Shown piece after piece: positions 44,078 through 52,358 of a DNA stretch of 64,000 nt. Source of the stretch: G965207335 sp965222825 (lineage in GTDB: Bacteria > Pseudomonadota > Gammaproteobacteria > PS1 > Pseudothioglobaceae). The notes beneath the pieces were generated by a model. That model was given only the letters and a program-made list of their open reading frames with translations. It was not told where the DNA came from and ran no database searches. The translations under genes and the position numbers were made by a program. Each line of letters begins with the position of its first letter. Within the stretch, counting starts at the first letter, position 1. Location of the stretch: contig OZ244964.1 in assembly GCA_965222825.1 (NCBI GenBank), positions 1 to 64,000 on the forward strand. Direction: 5' to 3'.

Positions 44078-44653
44078 ATGGCTATTAAATTGATTGTTGG
44101 ACTTGGCAACCCAGGAGACAATTATCAATACAACCGCCATAATTATGGATTTATGCTACTAGATTATCTAGCTAACTCCCTGAATGCTAATTTTAAAGAA
44201 AAAGGTAAATTTTTAGCAAAACTAACAAAAATAAACATAGATGGTAATACTATATATCTATTAAAACCTAGCGTATATATGAATAATAGCGGAAGATCTG
44301 TAAGTGCTATTGCTAATTTTTATAATATAACACATAAGCAAATATTAGTAGTCCACGATGAACTAGACCTGCCAATAGGCATAGCAAAAATTAAGTTATC
44401 AGGTGGACACGGCGGACATAATGGCTTAAAGGATATTATAAGGTGCTTATCTAGTAAAGATTTTTATCGTTTAAGACTAGGCATAGGAATACCAGATTAT
44501 GGCGATGCTGTTGATTTTGTGCTTAGTAATTTTTCTAATGAACAACAAAAAATAGCCAAAGGTGTTATCGCTAATGCATGTTCCTTGATTGGTGATATAA
44601 CAAACAATAACATAGATAAAGCTATGCAAGTTTTACATACAAATGGGGTTTAA
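44078..44653 (+). CDS. pth: Peptidyl-tRNA hydrolase
   Basis: This 191-residue enzyme has the standard Pth motifs GLGNPGDNYQYNRHNYGF (conserved Asn and catalytic His), KPSVYMNNSG, VVHDELDLP and GGHGGHNGLKDI, then RLRLGIG. It recycles peptidyl-tRNA released from ribosomes. Its 3' end overlaps ychF by 11 bp. A 172-bp gap before it holds a diverged repeat copy and an apparent promoter region. Confidence 0.97.
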   Translation: MAIKLIVGLGNPGDNYQYNRHNYGFMLLDYLANSLNANFKEKGKFLAKLTKINIDGNTIYLLKPSVYMNNSGRSVSAIANFYNITHKQILVVHDELDLPIGIAKIKLSGGHGGHNGLKDIIRCLSSKDFYRLRLGIGIPDYGDAVDFVLSNFSNEQQKIAKGVIANACSLIGDITNNNIDKAMQVLHTNGV

Positions 44654-45734
44654 TTGCGGTATTGTTGGCTTACCAAATGTAGGTAAATCTAGCCTATTTA
44701 ACGCACTTACTCAGGCAGAGATTGAGATTGCAAATTACCCTTTTTGCACTATTGAGCCTAATATTGGCATTGTGGCTGTTAATGACCCCAGATTAGAAGC
44801 TATTAGTGCTATAGTTGAACCCCAAAAAATTATTCCAACAACTATGGAATTCGTTGATATAGCTGGGTTAATATCCGGGGCATCAAAAGGCGAGGGGCTT
44901 GGTAATAAATTTTTAGAAAATATCCGTAATACTGATGTTATTATCCATGTAGTGCGTTGTTTTGAAAATGATAATATCACTCATATTAGTGATAATATAG
45001 ACCCATTAGATGATATACAAACCATCAATACAGAGTTAATCTTGGCTGATTTAACTAGGGTTGATAATGCTATAAATAAAAATACTAAGTTAGCAAAATC
45101 TGGTGATAAATACGCCAAAAAGAATATTGAAATTTTAACCAAACTACAACAAACACTATCAGATGGCGAACTTGCTAATAGTTTAGTATTTGCAGATAGT
45201 GGTAAACAATTATTAAAAGAATTATCGCTATTAACCACTAAGCCTATTTTATTTATTGCTAATGTTGCAGAGGACGGTTTTACTAATAATAAATACTTAG
45301 ATACTATTATTGATTATGCCAAAGTAAACAATACCGAGGTAGTAACTATTTGTGCTTATATAGAAGCTGAAATAGCTCAATTAAGTTTAGCAGAGAAAAA
45401 AGAATTTTTACAAGATATAGGACAAGAATTATCAGGTTTAGATAGAACTATCCTAGCAGGATATAAACTATTAAATTTACAAACATATTTTACCGCAGGT
45501 GAAAAAGAAGTTAGAGCTTGGACAATAAATATAGGCGATAATGCTCCCACTGCTGCTGGTAAAATACATACAGACTTTGAAAAAGGCTTTATCCGTGCCC
45601 AAACCATTGCCTATAATGATTTTATTAAATATAATGGTGAAAAGGGCGCAAAAGACGCAGGAAAATTAAGAACAGAAGGCAAGGATTACATAGTTGAAGA
45701 TGGCGATATTTTAAACTTTTTATTTAATGTTTAG
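44643..45734 (+). CDS. ychF: Redox-regulated ATPase/GTPase YchF
   Basis: This 363-residue Obg-family P-loop protein has G1 VGLPNVGKSSLFNALTQ, G3 VDIAGLISGASKGEGLGNKFL, the ATP-specific G4 variant IANVAED (replacing NKxD), and the TGS domain with YFTAGEKEVRAWTI and FIRAQTIAYNDF. It binds ribosomes and ATP. The overlap with pth and the order pth-ychF are typical of gammaproteobacteria. Confidence 0.97.
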   Translation: MGFNCGIVGLPNVGKSSLFNALTQAEIEIANYPFCTIEPNIGIVAVNDPRLEAISAIVEPQKIIPTTMEFVDIAGLISGASKGEGLGNKFLENIRNTDVIIHVVRCFENDNITHISDNIDPLDDIQTINTELILADLTRVDNAINKNTKLAKSGDKYAKKNIEILTKLQQTLSDGELANSLVFADSGKQLLKELSLLTTKPILFIANVAEDGFTNNKYLDTIIDYAKVNNTEVVTICAYIEAEIAQLSLAEKKEFLQDIGQELSGLDRTILAGYKLLNLQTYFTAGEKEVRAWTINIGDNAPTAAGKIHTDFEKGFIRAQTIAYNDFIKYNGEKGAKDAGKLRTEGKDYIVEDGDILNFLFNV

Positions 45735-45739
45735 TTATA

Positions 45740-47269
45740 ATGAAAAAAGACACTAAATTACTAATTATCCTAGATGGCTGGGGGCATTCTAGCAACAAAG
45801 AATACAACGCCATAGCACAAGCAAAAACTCCTAACCTAGACAAGATATTTGCTAAACACCCGCATACTTTAATACACACATCAGGTGGCAATGTAGGGCT
45901 ACCGGGTAAGCAAATGGGTAATTCTGAGGTAGGGCATCTTAATCTAGGTGCAGGTAGGGTTGTTAGACAAGAATTTACCAGAATAAGTGCTGATATTGCT
46001 AATGGCGGTTTTTATCATAACCCTATTTTTAAAAATGCTATTAATTACGCTAGTGATAATAAAAAAGCCATCCATATTATGGGTTTATTATCAGATGGCG
46101 GAGTGCATTCTCATCAAGAGCATATTTTTGCAATACTAAATATGTTAGCTAAAGAGCAATACCATAAAGTTTTTATCCATATTTTTACTGATGGCAGGGA
46201 TTGTCCGCCTAAAAGTGCAAAGAAATATATAGCTAAATTAGAAGCGGTAATTAATAAACTAGGAATTGGCAAAATAGCTTCTGTAATTGGCAGATATCAT
46301 TCTATGGATAGGGATAATCGTTGGGGACGCATTCGTCATGCTTATGAACTAATTCATTCTGGAAGAGCTAAATTTAGTGCTAAAAATGCCACAGATGCAA
46401 TAGATATAGCTTATGATAGAGGTGAGAGTGATGAGTTTATATCATCTACAACAATAGGAAAAGGCACTACTGTTAATAAAGGCGATGTTGTAATATTTAT
46501 GAACTATCGTGCTGATAGAGCTAGACAAATTACCCAAGCCTTTACTGATGAAAACTTTCAAGGATTTTCTAGGGGTAATTATTTACCTATACAGTATTTT
46601 TGTTTAACTGAGTATAAAAAAGAATTCAATCTTCCAGTAGCTTATCCAACTCAAAAATTAAATAATGTTTTGGGTAAATACCTCTCAAACTTAGGCTACA
46701 CCCAACTTAGAATCGCAGAAACTGAAAAATATGCTCATGTAACTTTTTTCTTAAATGGTGGCATAGAAAAGCCGTTTAATGGTGAAGATAGAGTTTTAAT
46801 TCCTTCTCCAGATGTGCTAACTTACGATGAAAAACCAGAAATGAGTGCCTTTGAGCTTACAGAAAAATTACTCAGCTACATAAATAGTAGAAAATATAAT
46901 TTAATTATCTGTAATTATGCTAATACAGATATGGTAGGACATAGTGGCAAATTAGCACCAACTATTAAAGCAGTAGAAACGGTTGATAATTGTTTAGGTA
47001 AGGTTTATGACACTATAATAAAAAATGATGCAGAAATGATAATAACCGCAGACCATGGTAATGCTGAACTAATGTATAACACTAAAACAAATACCCCCCA
47101 TACTGCACATACCAATAATTCTGTGCCTCTAGTATTTGTAGGTAGAAATGCTAAAATAGCCCCAGAAAATACTGGCTCTTTATCAGATATAGCACCTAGT
47201 TTAATTACTCTTATGGGTTTAGAAATACCTGATGAAATGACTGGAAAATCACTACTTATATTACAATAA
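45740..47269 (+). CDS. gpmI: 2,3-bisphosphoglycerate-independent phosphoglycerate mutase
   Basis: This 509-residue Mn-dependent iPGM has the metal site LIILDGWG, the phospho-Ser in QMGNSEVGHLNLGAGR, TDGRDCPP, GRYHSMDRDNRWGR, and ITADHGNAELM with HTNNSVPLV. Length and motifs are typical. It lies 5 bp after ychF and is followed in 6 bp by a DMT transporter gene. Confidence 0.97.
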   Translation: MKKDTKLLIILDGWGHSSNKEYNAIAQAKTPNLDKIFAKHPHTLIHTSGGNVGLPGKQMGNSEVGHLNLGAGRVVRQEFTRISADIANGGFYHNPIFKNAINYASDNKKAIHIMGLLSDGGVHSHQEHIFAILNMLAKEQYHKVFIHIFTDGRDCPPKSAKKYIAKLEAVINKLGIGKIASVIGRYHSMDRDNRWGRIRHAYELIHSGRAKFSAKNATDAIDIAYDRGESDEFISSTTIGKGTTVNKGDVVIFMNYRADRARQITQAFTDENFQGFSRGNYLPIQYFCLTEYKKEFNLPVAYPTQKLNNVLGKYLSNLGYTQLRIAETEKYAHVTFFLNGGIEKPFNGEDRVLIPSPDVLTYDEKPEMSAFELTEKLLSYINSRKYNLIICNYANTDMVGHSGKLAPTIKAVETVDNCLGKVYDTIIKNDAEMIITADHGNAELMYNTKTNTPHTAHTNNSVPLVFVGRNAKIAPENTGSLSDIAPSLITLMGLEIPDEMTGKSLLILQ

Positions 47270-47275
47270 TAATTT

Positions 47276-48148
47276 ATGATTAATATACCAATATGGCTAA
47301 TTTATGCTTTAATAGCAACTGTAAGTGTTGGTTTAGTTAATTTTATTATAAAGATATTGGTTGAAAGGGGAGAGCACAAGTTTTATTTTTTCTTTTTTTC
47401 TTTTTTATTTTTACTTATCTCCTCTTTAATATCTATTATATTTACAGGACAAGAATTTAGTTATACTGCAGATATAATAATATTTTCATTTATATTCTCT
47501 CTTTTATATTATATTATTTTAAATACAAGGTTTATCTCATTAGATAATATTTCATCAGCAGATTATTTTATAAACTATAAGTCTATTCTATCACTAACAA
47601 TAATAGTTATTGGACATGTAATTTTTCTTGAAAAGTTTAGAATACAAGATTATATTGGTTTATTAATTGGGTTTATTATTTTTTATTTATTTTATAAAAA
47701 AGAAAAAACAAGCAAAAATATAAATTTTAAAAAAGGCATAAAATATTTACTTATTGGAGTTGTTCTTGCCGTATTACTTCATTCAATTTCAAAGCATATG
47801 GTATCTCAGGGTACACATTTATTTTCAATATTATTTTTTCAAGGTTTATTTGGAATTTTAGTTACAGTTTTTGCCAATATTAAAAATTTAAAACAAGAAA
47901 TAAGAGATTGCCCAAATAAGTTAAAAGATATTTTACTTTTTGGTTTGTGTGGAACATTCAACACCATATTTTTATATTATATTTTTTCAGCGTATGAAAT
48001 CGGGCCTATAGGAATTGTATATAAAATAATTGCTTATGCTATGTTTATTCCAATAGTTTTATCAGTGATATTTTATAAAGAAGAAATAAATACTAGAAAA
48101 TTTATTGCTATTATTTTAGCAGTTTTCTCTATTTTTCTTTTTGTATAG
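47276..48148 (+). CDS. EamA-type (DMT superfamily) membrane transporter
   Basis: This 290-residue protein has about ten hydrophobic helices in two repeats of five. A repeat boundary is near residue 145 (KKGIKYLLIGVVLAVL), and it has the family-typical FISLDNISSADYFINYKSI and helix-end GLLIGFIIFYLF. No substrate motif is visible; DMT proteins export metabolites or take up drugs or amino acids. It is very rich in Phe and Ile, more so than its neighbours. It probably shares a transcript with gpmI, ending at the terminator 48150-48194. Confidence 0.78.
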   Translation: MINIPIWLIYALIATVSVGLVNFIIKILVERGEHKFYFFFFSFLFLLISSLISIIFTGQEFSYTADIIIFSFIFSLLYYIILNTRFISLDNISSADYFINYKSILSLTIIVIGHVIFLEKFRIQDYIGLLIGFIIFYLFYKKEKTSKNINFKKGIKYLLIGVVLAVLLHSISKHMVSQGTHLFSILFFQGLFGILVTVFANIKNLKQEIRDCPNKLKDILLFGLCGTFNTIFLYYIFSAYEIGPIGIVYKIIAYAMFIPIVLSVIFYKEEINTRKFIAIILAVFSIFLFV

Positions 48149-48149
48149 T

Positions 48150-48194
48150 AAAACCTGAAATCCTAGTAAAATTATCTAAGTATTAGGGTTTTTT
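48150..48194. terminator. Bidirectional terminator between EamA and thiE
   Basis: The inner stem CCTAGTA (48162-48168) pairs with TATTAGG (48181-48187). The outer AAAAC (48150-48154) pairs with GTTTT (48188-48192), with a 7-nt bulge, and T residues 48189-48194 follow. It sits between convergent genes, so it may serve both, with A-rich sequence giving a T-run on the minus strand. Confidence 0.65.
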
Positions 48195-48226
48195 GGAGCC
48201 TCATAAATTTAGTTATTAATATTTTT

Positions 48227-48796
48227 TCACCATAAGTCATCAATCATAGCATACGCATCAGCACCTGCTGTTATTACTAAGTGTTTATTTTCTTTATTAA
48301 TACCGCCTATGGCAACAATAGGTATGGATAGTATTTTTTTTGCACTAGTTATAACCCAAAGAGGGCATTTTTTAGCATTTGGTTTAGTTTTAGAGGTAAA
48401 TACACTACCAAATGCTACATAATCGGCACCATTTCTCTCTGCTTGTATTGCTAAGTTAATATCGTTATAACAAGATATGCCAATAATTTTATCCTTGGTT
48501 AGTGTTTTTCTTGCTATTGATAAGCTAATATCATTAATACCTAAATGTAGTCCGTTGGCATTAATTTTTTGGCATAATTTTAAATCATCGTTAATTATAA
48601 ATAATATATTATATTTCTTGCATAGTGCTTGTATTTGTTTTGCCTCATTAATTTTGGTATTACTAGTAATATTTTTACGCCTATACTGTAAACAAAATAT
48701 GCTATTAGATAGTAATACTTTTTCAATTTGAGCAATATTAACTGTTTTATCAGGTATTATGGAATAAGTATTTTTATTTTCTTTAATAACTAACAT
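48227..48796 (-). CDS. thiE: Thiamine phosphate synthase
   Basis: This 189-residue TIM-barrel has FCLQYRRKNI, LFIINDDLKLCQ, NGLHLGINDISL, IGISCYNDINLA, DYVAFGSVFTSKTKPNA and IVAIGGINKENKH, the ThiE set joining HMP-PP and thiazole phosphate. The ATG at 48796 is chosen; an upstream extension is not conserved in type. The start codon is 1 bp from that of divergent lptA (CAT-T-ATG), so the promoter must lie in the neighbour. Distinct from the ThiE-like domain of the Nudix fusion. Confidence 0.9.
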   Translation of the reverse strand: MLVIKENKNTYSIIPDKTVNIAQIEKVLLSNSIFCLQYRRKNITSNTKINEAKQIQALCKKYNILFIINDDLKLCQKINANGLHLGINDISLSIARKTLTKDKIIGISCYNDINLAIQAERNGADYVAFGSVFTSKTKPNAKKCPLWVITSAKKILSIPIVAIGGINKENKHLVITAGADAYAMIDDLW

Positions 48797-48797
48797 T

Positions 48798-49262
48798 ATG
48801 AAAATTATTTTAAGTTTATTGTTACTTATTATAAGCAATATTGCTCTTAGTGAGGGCTTAGTTAATATAAGTGCAAAAACAATACTATTAAATAGTGAAG
48901 CAGGAATAGGAACTTATACAGGAGATGTTGTTATTAAAAAAAATAATACTAAATTAACCGCTAGTAAGATAATTATAAAACGAAGGGATAAAAAAATCCA
49001 AACAATAAAAATCTTTGGTAATGAGCAAAACCCAATATATTATTACGACAATATTAGCAATAAGATTCCTAAAATTACTGCACTGGTAATTTATTATTAT
49101 GCTACAAGCGATGAAGTTATACTAATTGGTATGGTTGAAGTAATTGATGACGAAGGTAATCAAATATTAGCAGATAAACTAATATATAACATTAGTAGTA
49201 AGGAAGTTACTATAAGTGCTAATAAAAATGATAAAGTTAAAACATCAATTAGTAATAAATGA
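48798..49262 (+). CDS. lptA: LptA/OstA-like lipopolysaccharide export protein
   Basis: This 154-residue protein has a signal peptide (LSLLLLIISNIALSEG) and the beta-jellyroll repeat typical of LptA: NISAKTILLNSEAGIGTYTGDVVI (split), LTASKIIIKRRDKKI, ATSDEVILIGMVEVID and ILADKLIYNI. LptA bridges LPS across the periplasm. lptB or lptC are not adjacent; the usual lptC-lptA-lptB order is not kept here. It overlaps the next gene by 4 bp. Confidence 0.85.
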   Translation: MKIILSLLLLIISNIALSEGLVNISAKTILLNSEAGIGTYTGDVVIKKNNTKLTASKIIIKRRDKKIQTIKIFGNEQNPIYYYDNISNKIPKITALVIYYYATSDEVILIGMVEVIDDEGNQILADKLIYNISSKEVTISANKNDKVKTSISNK

Positions 49263-50308
49263 AAAAAGCTAATAAAAAAAGAGCTGTGTCTCTAATATCG
49301 GGCGGGTTAGATTCTCTACTTAGTTCTAAGTTAATTCTCGAGCAAGGTATAGAGGTTGTTGGTATTAATTTTTTTACTGGTTTTTGTGTTGAGGGTCATA
49401 CCCATGCTATTAGAAAAAAACACCAAGACAAACCAAAACGCAATAACGCCTTATGGGTAGCACAACAATTAGGTATTAAACTCCATATTATTGATGTAGT
49501 AGAAGAATATAAAAGTGTGCTATTAAACCCTAAGCACGGCTATGGAAAAAATATGAATCCATGCTTAGATTGCAAAAGTTTTATGGTAAAAAAAGCTAAA
49601 CAGTGGATGCTAGATAATGATTTTAATTTTATTATAACAGGTGAGGTTATAGGGCAAAGACCTATGAGTCAAAGGCGTGATACTATGCCAATTATCCAAA
49701 AAGAATCAGACGCTAAAGACTTATTATTACGCCCTTTGTCTGCTAAATTATTACCCCAAACTTACCCAGAGTTGAATAATTGGGTTAATAGAGACAAATT
49801 ACTAGATATTAGCGGTAGAAATAGAAAAAAACAAATGCAATTAGCAAAACAATATGGCTTTGAAGGCTATGCTACTCCTGCTGGTGGATGTTGTTTTTTA
49901 ACCGATAAAAAATACTCTGATAAACTACTGGATTTATGGAGTGCTAGAGATAATAGAGATTATCAATTAGATGATTTAATGTTATTAAAAGTAGGCAGAC
50001 ATATTCGCCCTAATAATAGGTTTAAACTAATTATTGCTCGAGAAGAGGGCGAGGTTAATTTTTTATCAGGATACAAAAGACAATACTCCACTATAAAGCC
50101 TATAAGTTGCGTAGGTCCTATAGCTTTAATTGATGGTAGCCCTAATCAAAAAGACCTAAAACTAAGTGCTAAAATTATAGCTAGATACAGCAAAAGTAAA
50201 GATAATAGCAATATAATAGTAGAAGTAGCAAATATATCAGGCATTAAACAACAATTTAATACTTTGGCTTTAAATGATGAGTCTAAACTACAATCTTGGT
50301 TTGTTTAA
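49259..50308 (+). CDS. PP-loop tRNA thiolase-like protein (ThiI/TtuA/MnmA-like)
   Basis: This 349-residue protein has the PP-loop SGGLDSLLSSKLIL (residues 14-27; SGGxDS), giving adenylation chemistry. It also has GINFFTGFCVEGH, MNPCLDCKSFMV with CxxC, TGEVIGQRPMSQRRD and ATPAGGCCFLTDK. The paired Cys suggest persulfide transfer or an Fe-S site. Homologues I recall are annotated as tRNA 4-thiouridine or 2-thiouridine synthase-like and are common in sulfur oxidisers. The substrate is not proven. It overlaps lptA by 4 bp. Confidence 0.8.
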   Translation: MKKANKKRAVSLISGGLDSLLSSKLILEQGIEVVGINFFTGFCVEGHTHAIRKKHQDKPKRNNALWVAQQLGIKLHIIDVVEEYKSVLLNPKHGYGKNMNPCLDCKSFMVKKAKQWMLDNDFNFIITGEVIGQRPMSQRRDTMPIIQKESDAKDLLLRPLSAKLLPQTYPELNNWVNRDKLLDISGRNRKKQMQLAKQYGFEGYATPAGGCCFLTDKKYSDKLLDLWSARDNRDYQLDDLMLLKVGRHIRPNNRFKLIIAREEGEVNFLSGYKRQYSTIKPISCVGPIALIDGSPNQKDLKLSAKIIARYSKSKDNSNIIVEVANISGIKQQFNTLALNDESKLQSWFV

Positions 50309-50353
50309 AAAACAAATAACCAAAGAATTGTAATTAACAGTGTTTTAGTTTTG

Positions 50354-50376
50354 GTTAAAAATTGATATTATCTGCA
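50354..50376 (+). repeat. 23-bp repeat matching the 3' end of a precursor gene
   Basis: GTTAAAAATTGATATTATC (50354-50372) and following TGCA match 51611-51633 with one difference in 23 bp. The other copy spans the stop codon of the precursor gene at 51625-51903. There is no coding continuity here. Confidence 0.45.
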
Positions 50377-50477
50377 CTATGTCTCTTATTTTCAAAGAGT
50401 GTTGCACTTATGGTATGAATCTAATTTTTTATAAAGTATTTAAAATTATAATTATTTTTTATGGTAAAATAAATAAT

Positions 50478-50504
50478 AAGTAACATTAAAATGTTACTTT
50501 TCTT
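50478..50504 (+). terminator. Hairpin upstream of the outer-membrane protein gene
   Basis: AAGTAACATT (50478-50487) pairs perfectly with AATGTTACTT (50490-50499), followed by a short T-rich stretch. It lies 40 bp before the ATG of the next gene, so it may end the upstream operon or act in the leader. Confidence 0.5.
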
Positions 50505-50540
50505 AGTTGTATATTCTTTCTTTTAAAAAATAGTACTAGT

Positions 50541-51137
50541 ATGATAAAAATAAATAAAATAAAAACAATGTTCTTGTTGTTATTTATGGCTTTTACACAA
50601 CAAGTTTTTTCAGATCCATTTTACATTGGTGTAGGTATTTATGATATAAAAACAGATTTTGATTTTTTTACTCCTAGTAGCGGAACAATTGAAGTTTCTC
50701 GTAATAATAAGACACCTATTATATTTTTGGGCACGGCAATACACCCAAATTTTGATATAGAAGTTACCTATGGTATGGGAACATCTTATAGTAATAATAG
50801 TAGTAATTCATCTGTATCTCCAAATTCTAGTTCAAAAATAGAACAAATATTTGGAGTAGAACTAATTGCTAAACAGCAGTTTTATGATGCTCTTGAAGGT
50901 TTTGTTAGAATTGGCTACACTGGCATAACTGAGAATACTAAATACCCCAACAATATTGAGCAAGAACTTGATAGAGTTGATTTATCTTATGGCGTTGGAT
51001 TAAAGTATAAGATTAACGAAGAAGGTAAAATTCGCATTCTATATAACAAATTTCATGAAAAGCAATCTAGTAATACATCTAGTGGTGCTGATGTACAGAT
51101 AAAAGGATACGGTGTTTTTTATGAAATGGATTTGTAA
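50541..51137 (+). CDS. Outer-membrane beta-barrel protein
   Basis: This 198-residue protein has an N-terminal signal peptide (FLLLFMAFTQQVFS, probable cleavage before DPF). Alternating beta-strand segments follow (FYIGVGIYDIKTDF, NFDIEVTYGMGTSY, GFVRIGYTGITEN, VDLSYGVGLKYKI, GKIRILYNKFHE, GADVQIKGYGVFYEMDL). The C-terminus ends in a short amphipathic strand closing with Leu, not the classical Phe. This is the pattern of small OmpW/OmpX-like 8-strand barrels, without a diagnostic motif. It is followed by hairpins and, on the other strand, a RiPP precursor gene. Confidence 0.8.
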   Translation: MIKINKIKTMFLLLFMAFTQQVFSDPFYIGVGIYDIKTDFDFFTPSSGTIEVSRNNKTPIIFLGTAIHPNFDIEVTYGMGTSYSNNSSNSSVSPNSSSKIEQIFGVELIAKQQFYDALEGFVRIGYTGITENTKYPNNIEQELDRVDLSYGVGLKYKINEEGKIRILYNKFHEKQSSNTSSGADVQIKGYGVFYEMDL

Positions 51138-51146
51138 CTTATAACT

Positions 51147-51163
51147 CTTAGTTACAAACTAAG
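51147..51163. terminator. Hairpin 3' of the outer-membrane protein gene
   Basis: CTTAGTT (51147-51153) and AACTAAG (51157-51163) form a perfect 7-bp stem, loop ACA; a second small stem (AAGCAA with TTGCTT) and a T-rich run follow. It lies between convergent genes. Confidence 0.5.
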
Positions 51164-51183
51164 CAATTAATTTGCTTTATATT

Positions 51184-51474
51184 TTAACCGCAAACTTCAC
51201 CATATCCTACAATACTAGAAATGGATGTTAATGTGCTAGAAGCAGTGCTAATACTACCAAAACTACTAGCACTAATACCAGCCGATACACTAGCTAAGTC
51301 ATTGTGTATATCAAAATAGTCGCGTGTAATTACAAAATAAAAAATATCTTTGCTATTTTTTTTAACTAATAATTGAACGCCATCATCTATATCTTCAATA
51401 TATGCTTTGGGGTTAGTTATTAATTTTGCTCTAAATTCCTTGTCGTATAATAATTCTTGTGTTATTCCAGCCAT
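51184..51474 (-). CDS. NHLP-type RiPP precursor, copy C
   Basis: This 96-residue protein starts at MAGITQELLYDKEF with AGGAG 8 bp upstream, stronger than most genes here. The leader DKEFRAKLITNPKAYIEDI and VQLLVKKNSKDIFYFVI matches the leader of copies B and D. The tail is extremely Ser/Thr-rich (SASSFGSISTASSTLTSISS) and ends GEVCG with one Cys. The leader/core boundary (LASVSAG) lacks a strict Gly-Gly. Such Ser/Thr with terminal Cys suits lanthionine or azole formation, but no modifying enzyme is nearby. It lies 150 bp downstream of copy D, same strand. Confidence 0.72.
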   Translation of the reverse strand: MAGITQELLYDKEFRAKLITNPKAYIEDIDDGVQLLVKKNSKDIFYFVITRDYFDIHNDLASVSAGISASSFGSISTASSTLTSISSIVGYGEVCG

Positions 51475-51624
51475 AAAATTACTCCTATTAAAATCATAAA
51501 TTATATCAAAATTAAACTATTTTATTAACTATTTTACATACTTATTTATACATTGTAGTATGTTATATTTTTTATTTATACCTTATAATCCCCTCTTATA
51601 ACTTACTTTAGTTAAAAATTGATA

Positions 51625-51903
51625 TTATTTGCAACCACCAGTAGTTATTGGATTATACCATTGGTATGTGCCATATGTAGCAGCAGCAGTGACCCCACCC
51701 AATGCAGATAAATTTATAACCTCGCCATTATGAGGAATAGCAATATATGTAGTTGTCTTAGTTGATTTAACGACTTTATACTCTATATCTTGTAAATCCT
51801 CATCAACAAGTTCCTTTATATAGGAGTTTGGGTTTGATGTTAATTTGGCACGGAATTCTTTGTTAGAAAGTTTATTGTAAAAGTTTTCTTTAGCGTTTGC
51901 CAT
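51625..51903 (-). CDS. NHLP-type RiPP precursor, copy D
   Basis: This 92-residue protein starts at MANAKENFYNKL, for which GGAG lies 7 bp upstream (an ATG four codons earlier overlaps that site). The leader NKEFRAKLTSNPNSYIKEL, then IEYKVVKSTKTTTYIAIP and LSALGG, is the best NHLP match of the four: Phe-Arg, Leu, Asn-Pro positions, VKV-like strand, and Gly-Gly boundary. The short core (VTAAATYGTYQWYNPITTGGCK) is aromatic-rich with a near-terminal Cys, unlike the Ser-rich cores of copies B and C. Diverse cores on one leader are a RiPP hallmark. Confidence 0.76.
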   Translation of the reverse strand: MANAKENFYNKLSNKEFRAKLTSNPNSYIKELVDEDLQDIEYKVVKSTKTTTYIAIPHNGEVINLSALGGVTAAATYGTYQWYNPITTGGCK

Positions 51904-52358
51904 TATTTTCTCCATATTTATATCTACTAACTACTCTGTTTCAAATTTTACCTAATGTAATGATGCTATTATTTATTAAATTTTGTTAAATTGCAATAGT
52001 ATTTCATTAATAATTTATATAGTTTATATAGTTACATACAAATAATATTATTTAGTCCAACCTAAGGAGCATCTGATTAACCCTAATAAAATTATATAAG
52101 GCTTTTTAAGAGTGTTTGTTCAAGGCATTGTTTTGCAGTGCTACTTGTTGCTAAAACAAAAAATAATAACAAAGAAGAAATGCTCTTAAAACCTTACCCT
52201 ATGGGACTTAGCCAAAAATTCTTAGGGTTGTTAATAAAAGCATATTCCTGCAAGCTTGTGCTACGCACGCAGAGCAGAGGCTCCCTAAATAACTATGATA
52301 ATGTTCACTAACAAGCAAGGATAAAAATCTTTTTAAGAGTAAGTCATTACTAGTTAGT
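51904..52358. other. Gene-free region with promoter of copy D and a MITE-like insertion
   Basis: Apart from the leader of copy D and the element at 52066-52284, no gene is visible. The flanks TTATTTAGTCCAAC (52049-52061 side) and ATAACTATGATAA (right side) are the two halves of the palindromic repeat seen intact at 38951-38981. Confidence 0.6.
52066..52284. mobile_element. 219-bp MITE-like element with 4-bp target duplication
   Basis: Left end GGAGCATCTG (52066-52075) and right end CAGAGGCTCC (52275-52284) are inverted repeats with one mismatch. The element is flanked by CTAA on both sides (52062-52065 and 52285-52288). Removing it and one CTAA restores the palindromic repeat present at 38951-38981. 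There is no coding capacity; internal TTAGGGTT and GGGACTTAG match the element at 34024-34094. A transposase is not in the window. Confidence 0.8.
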
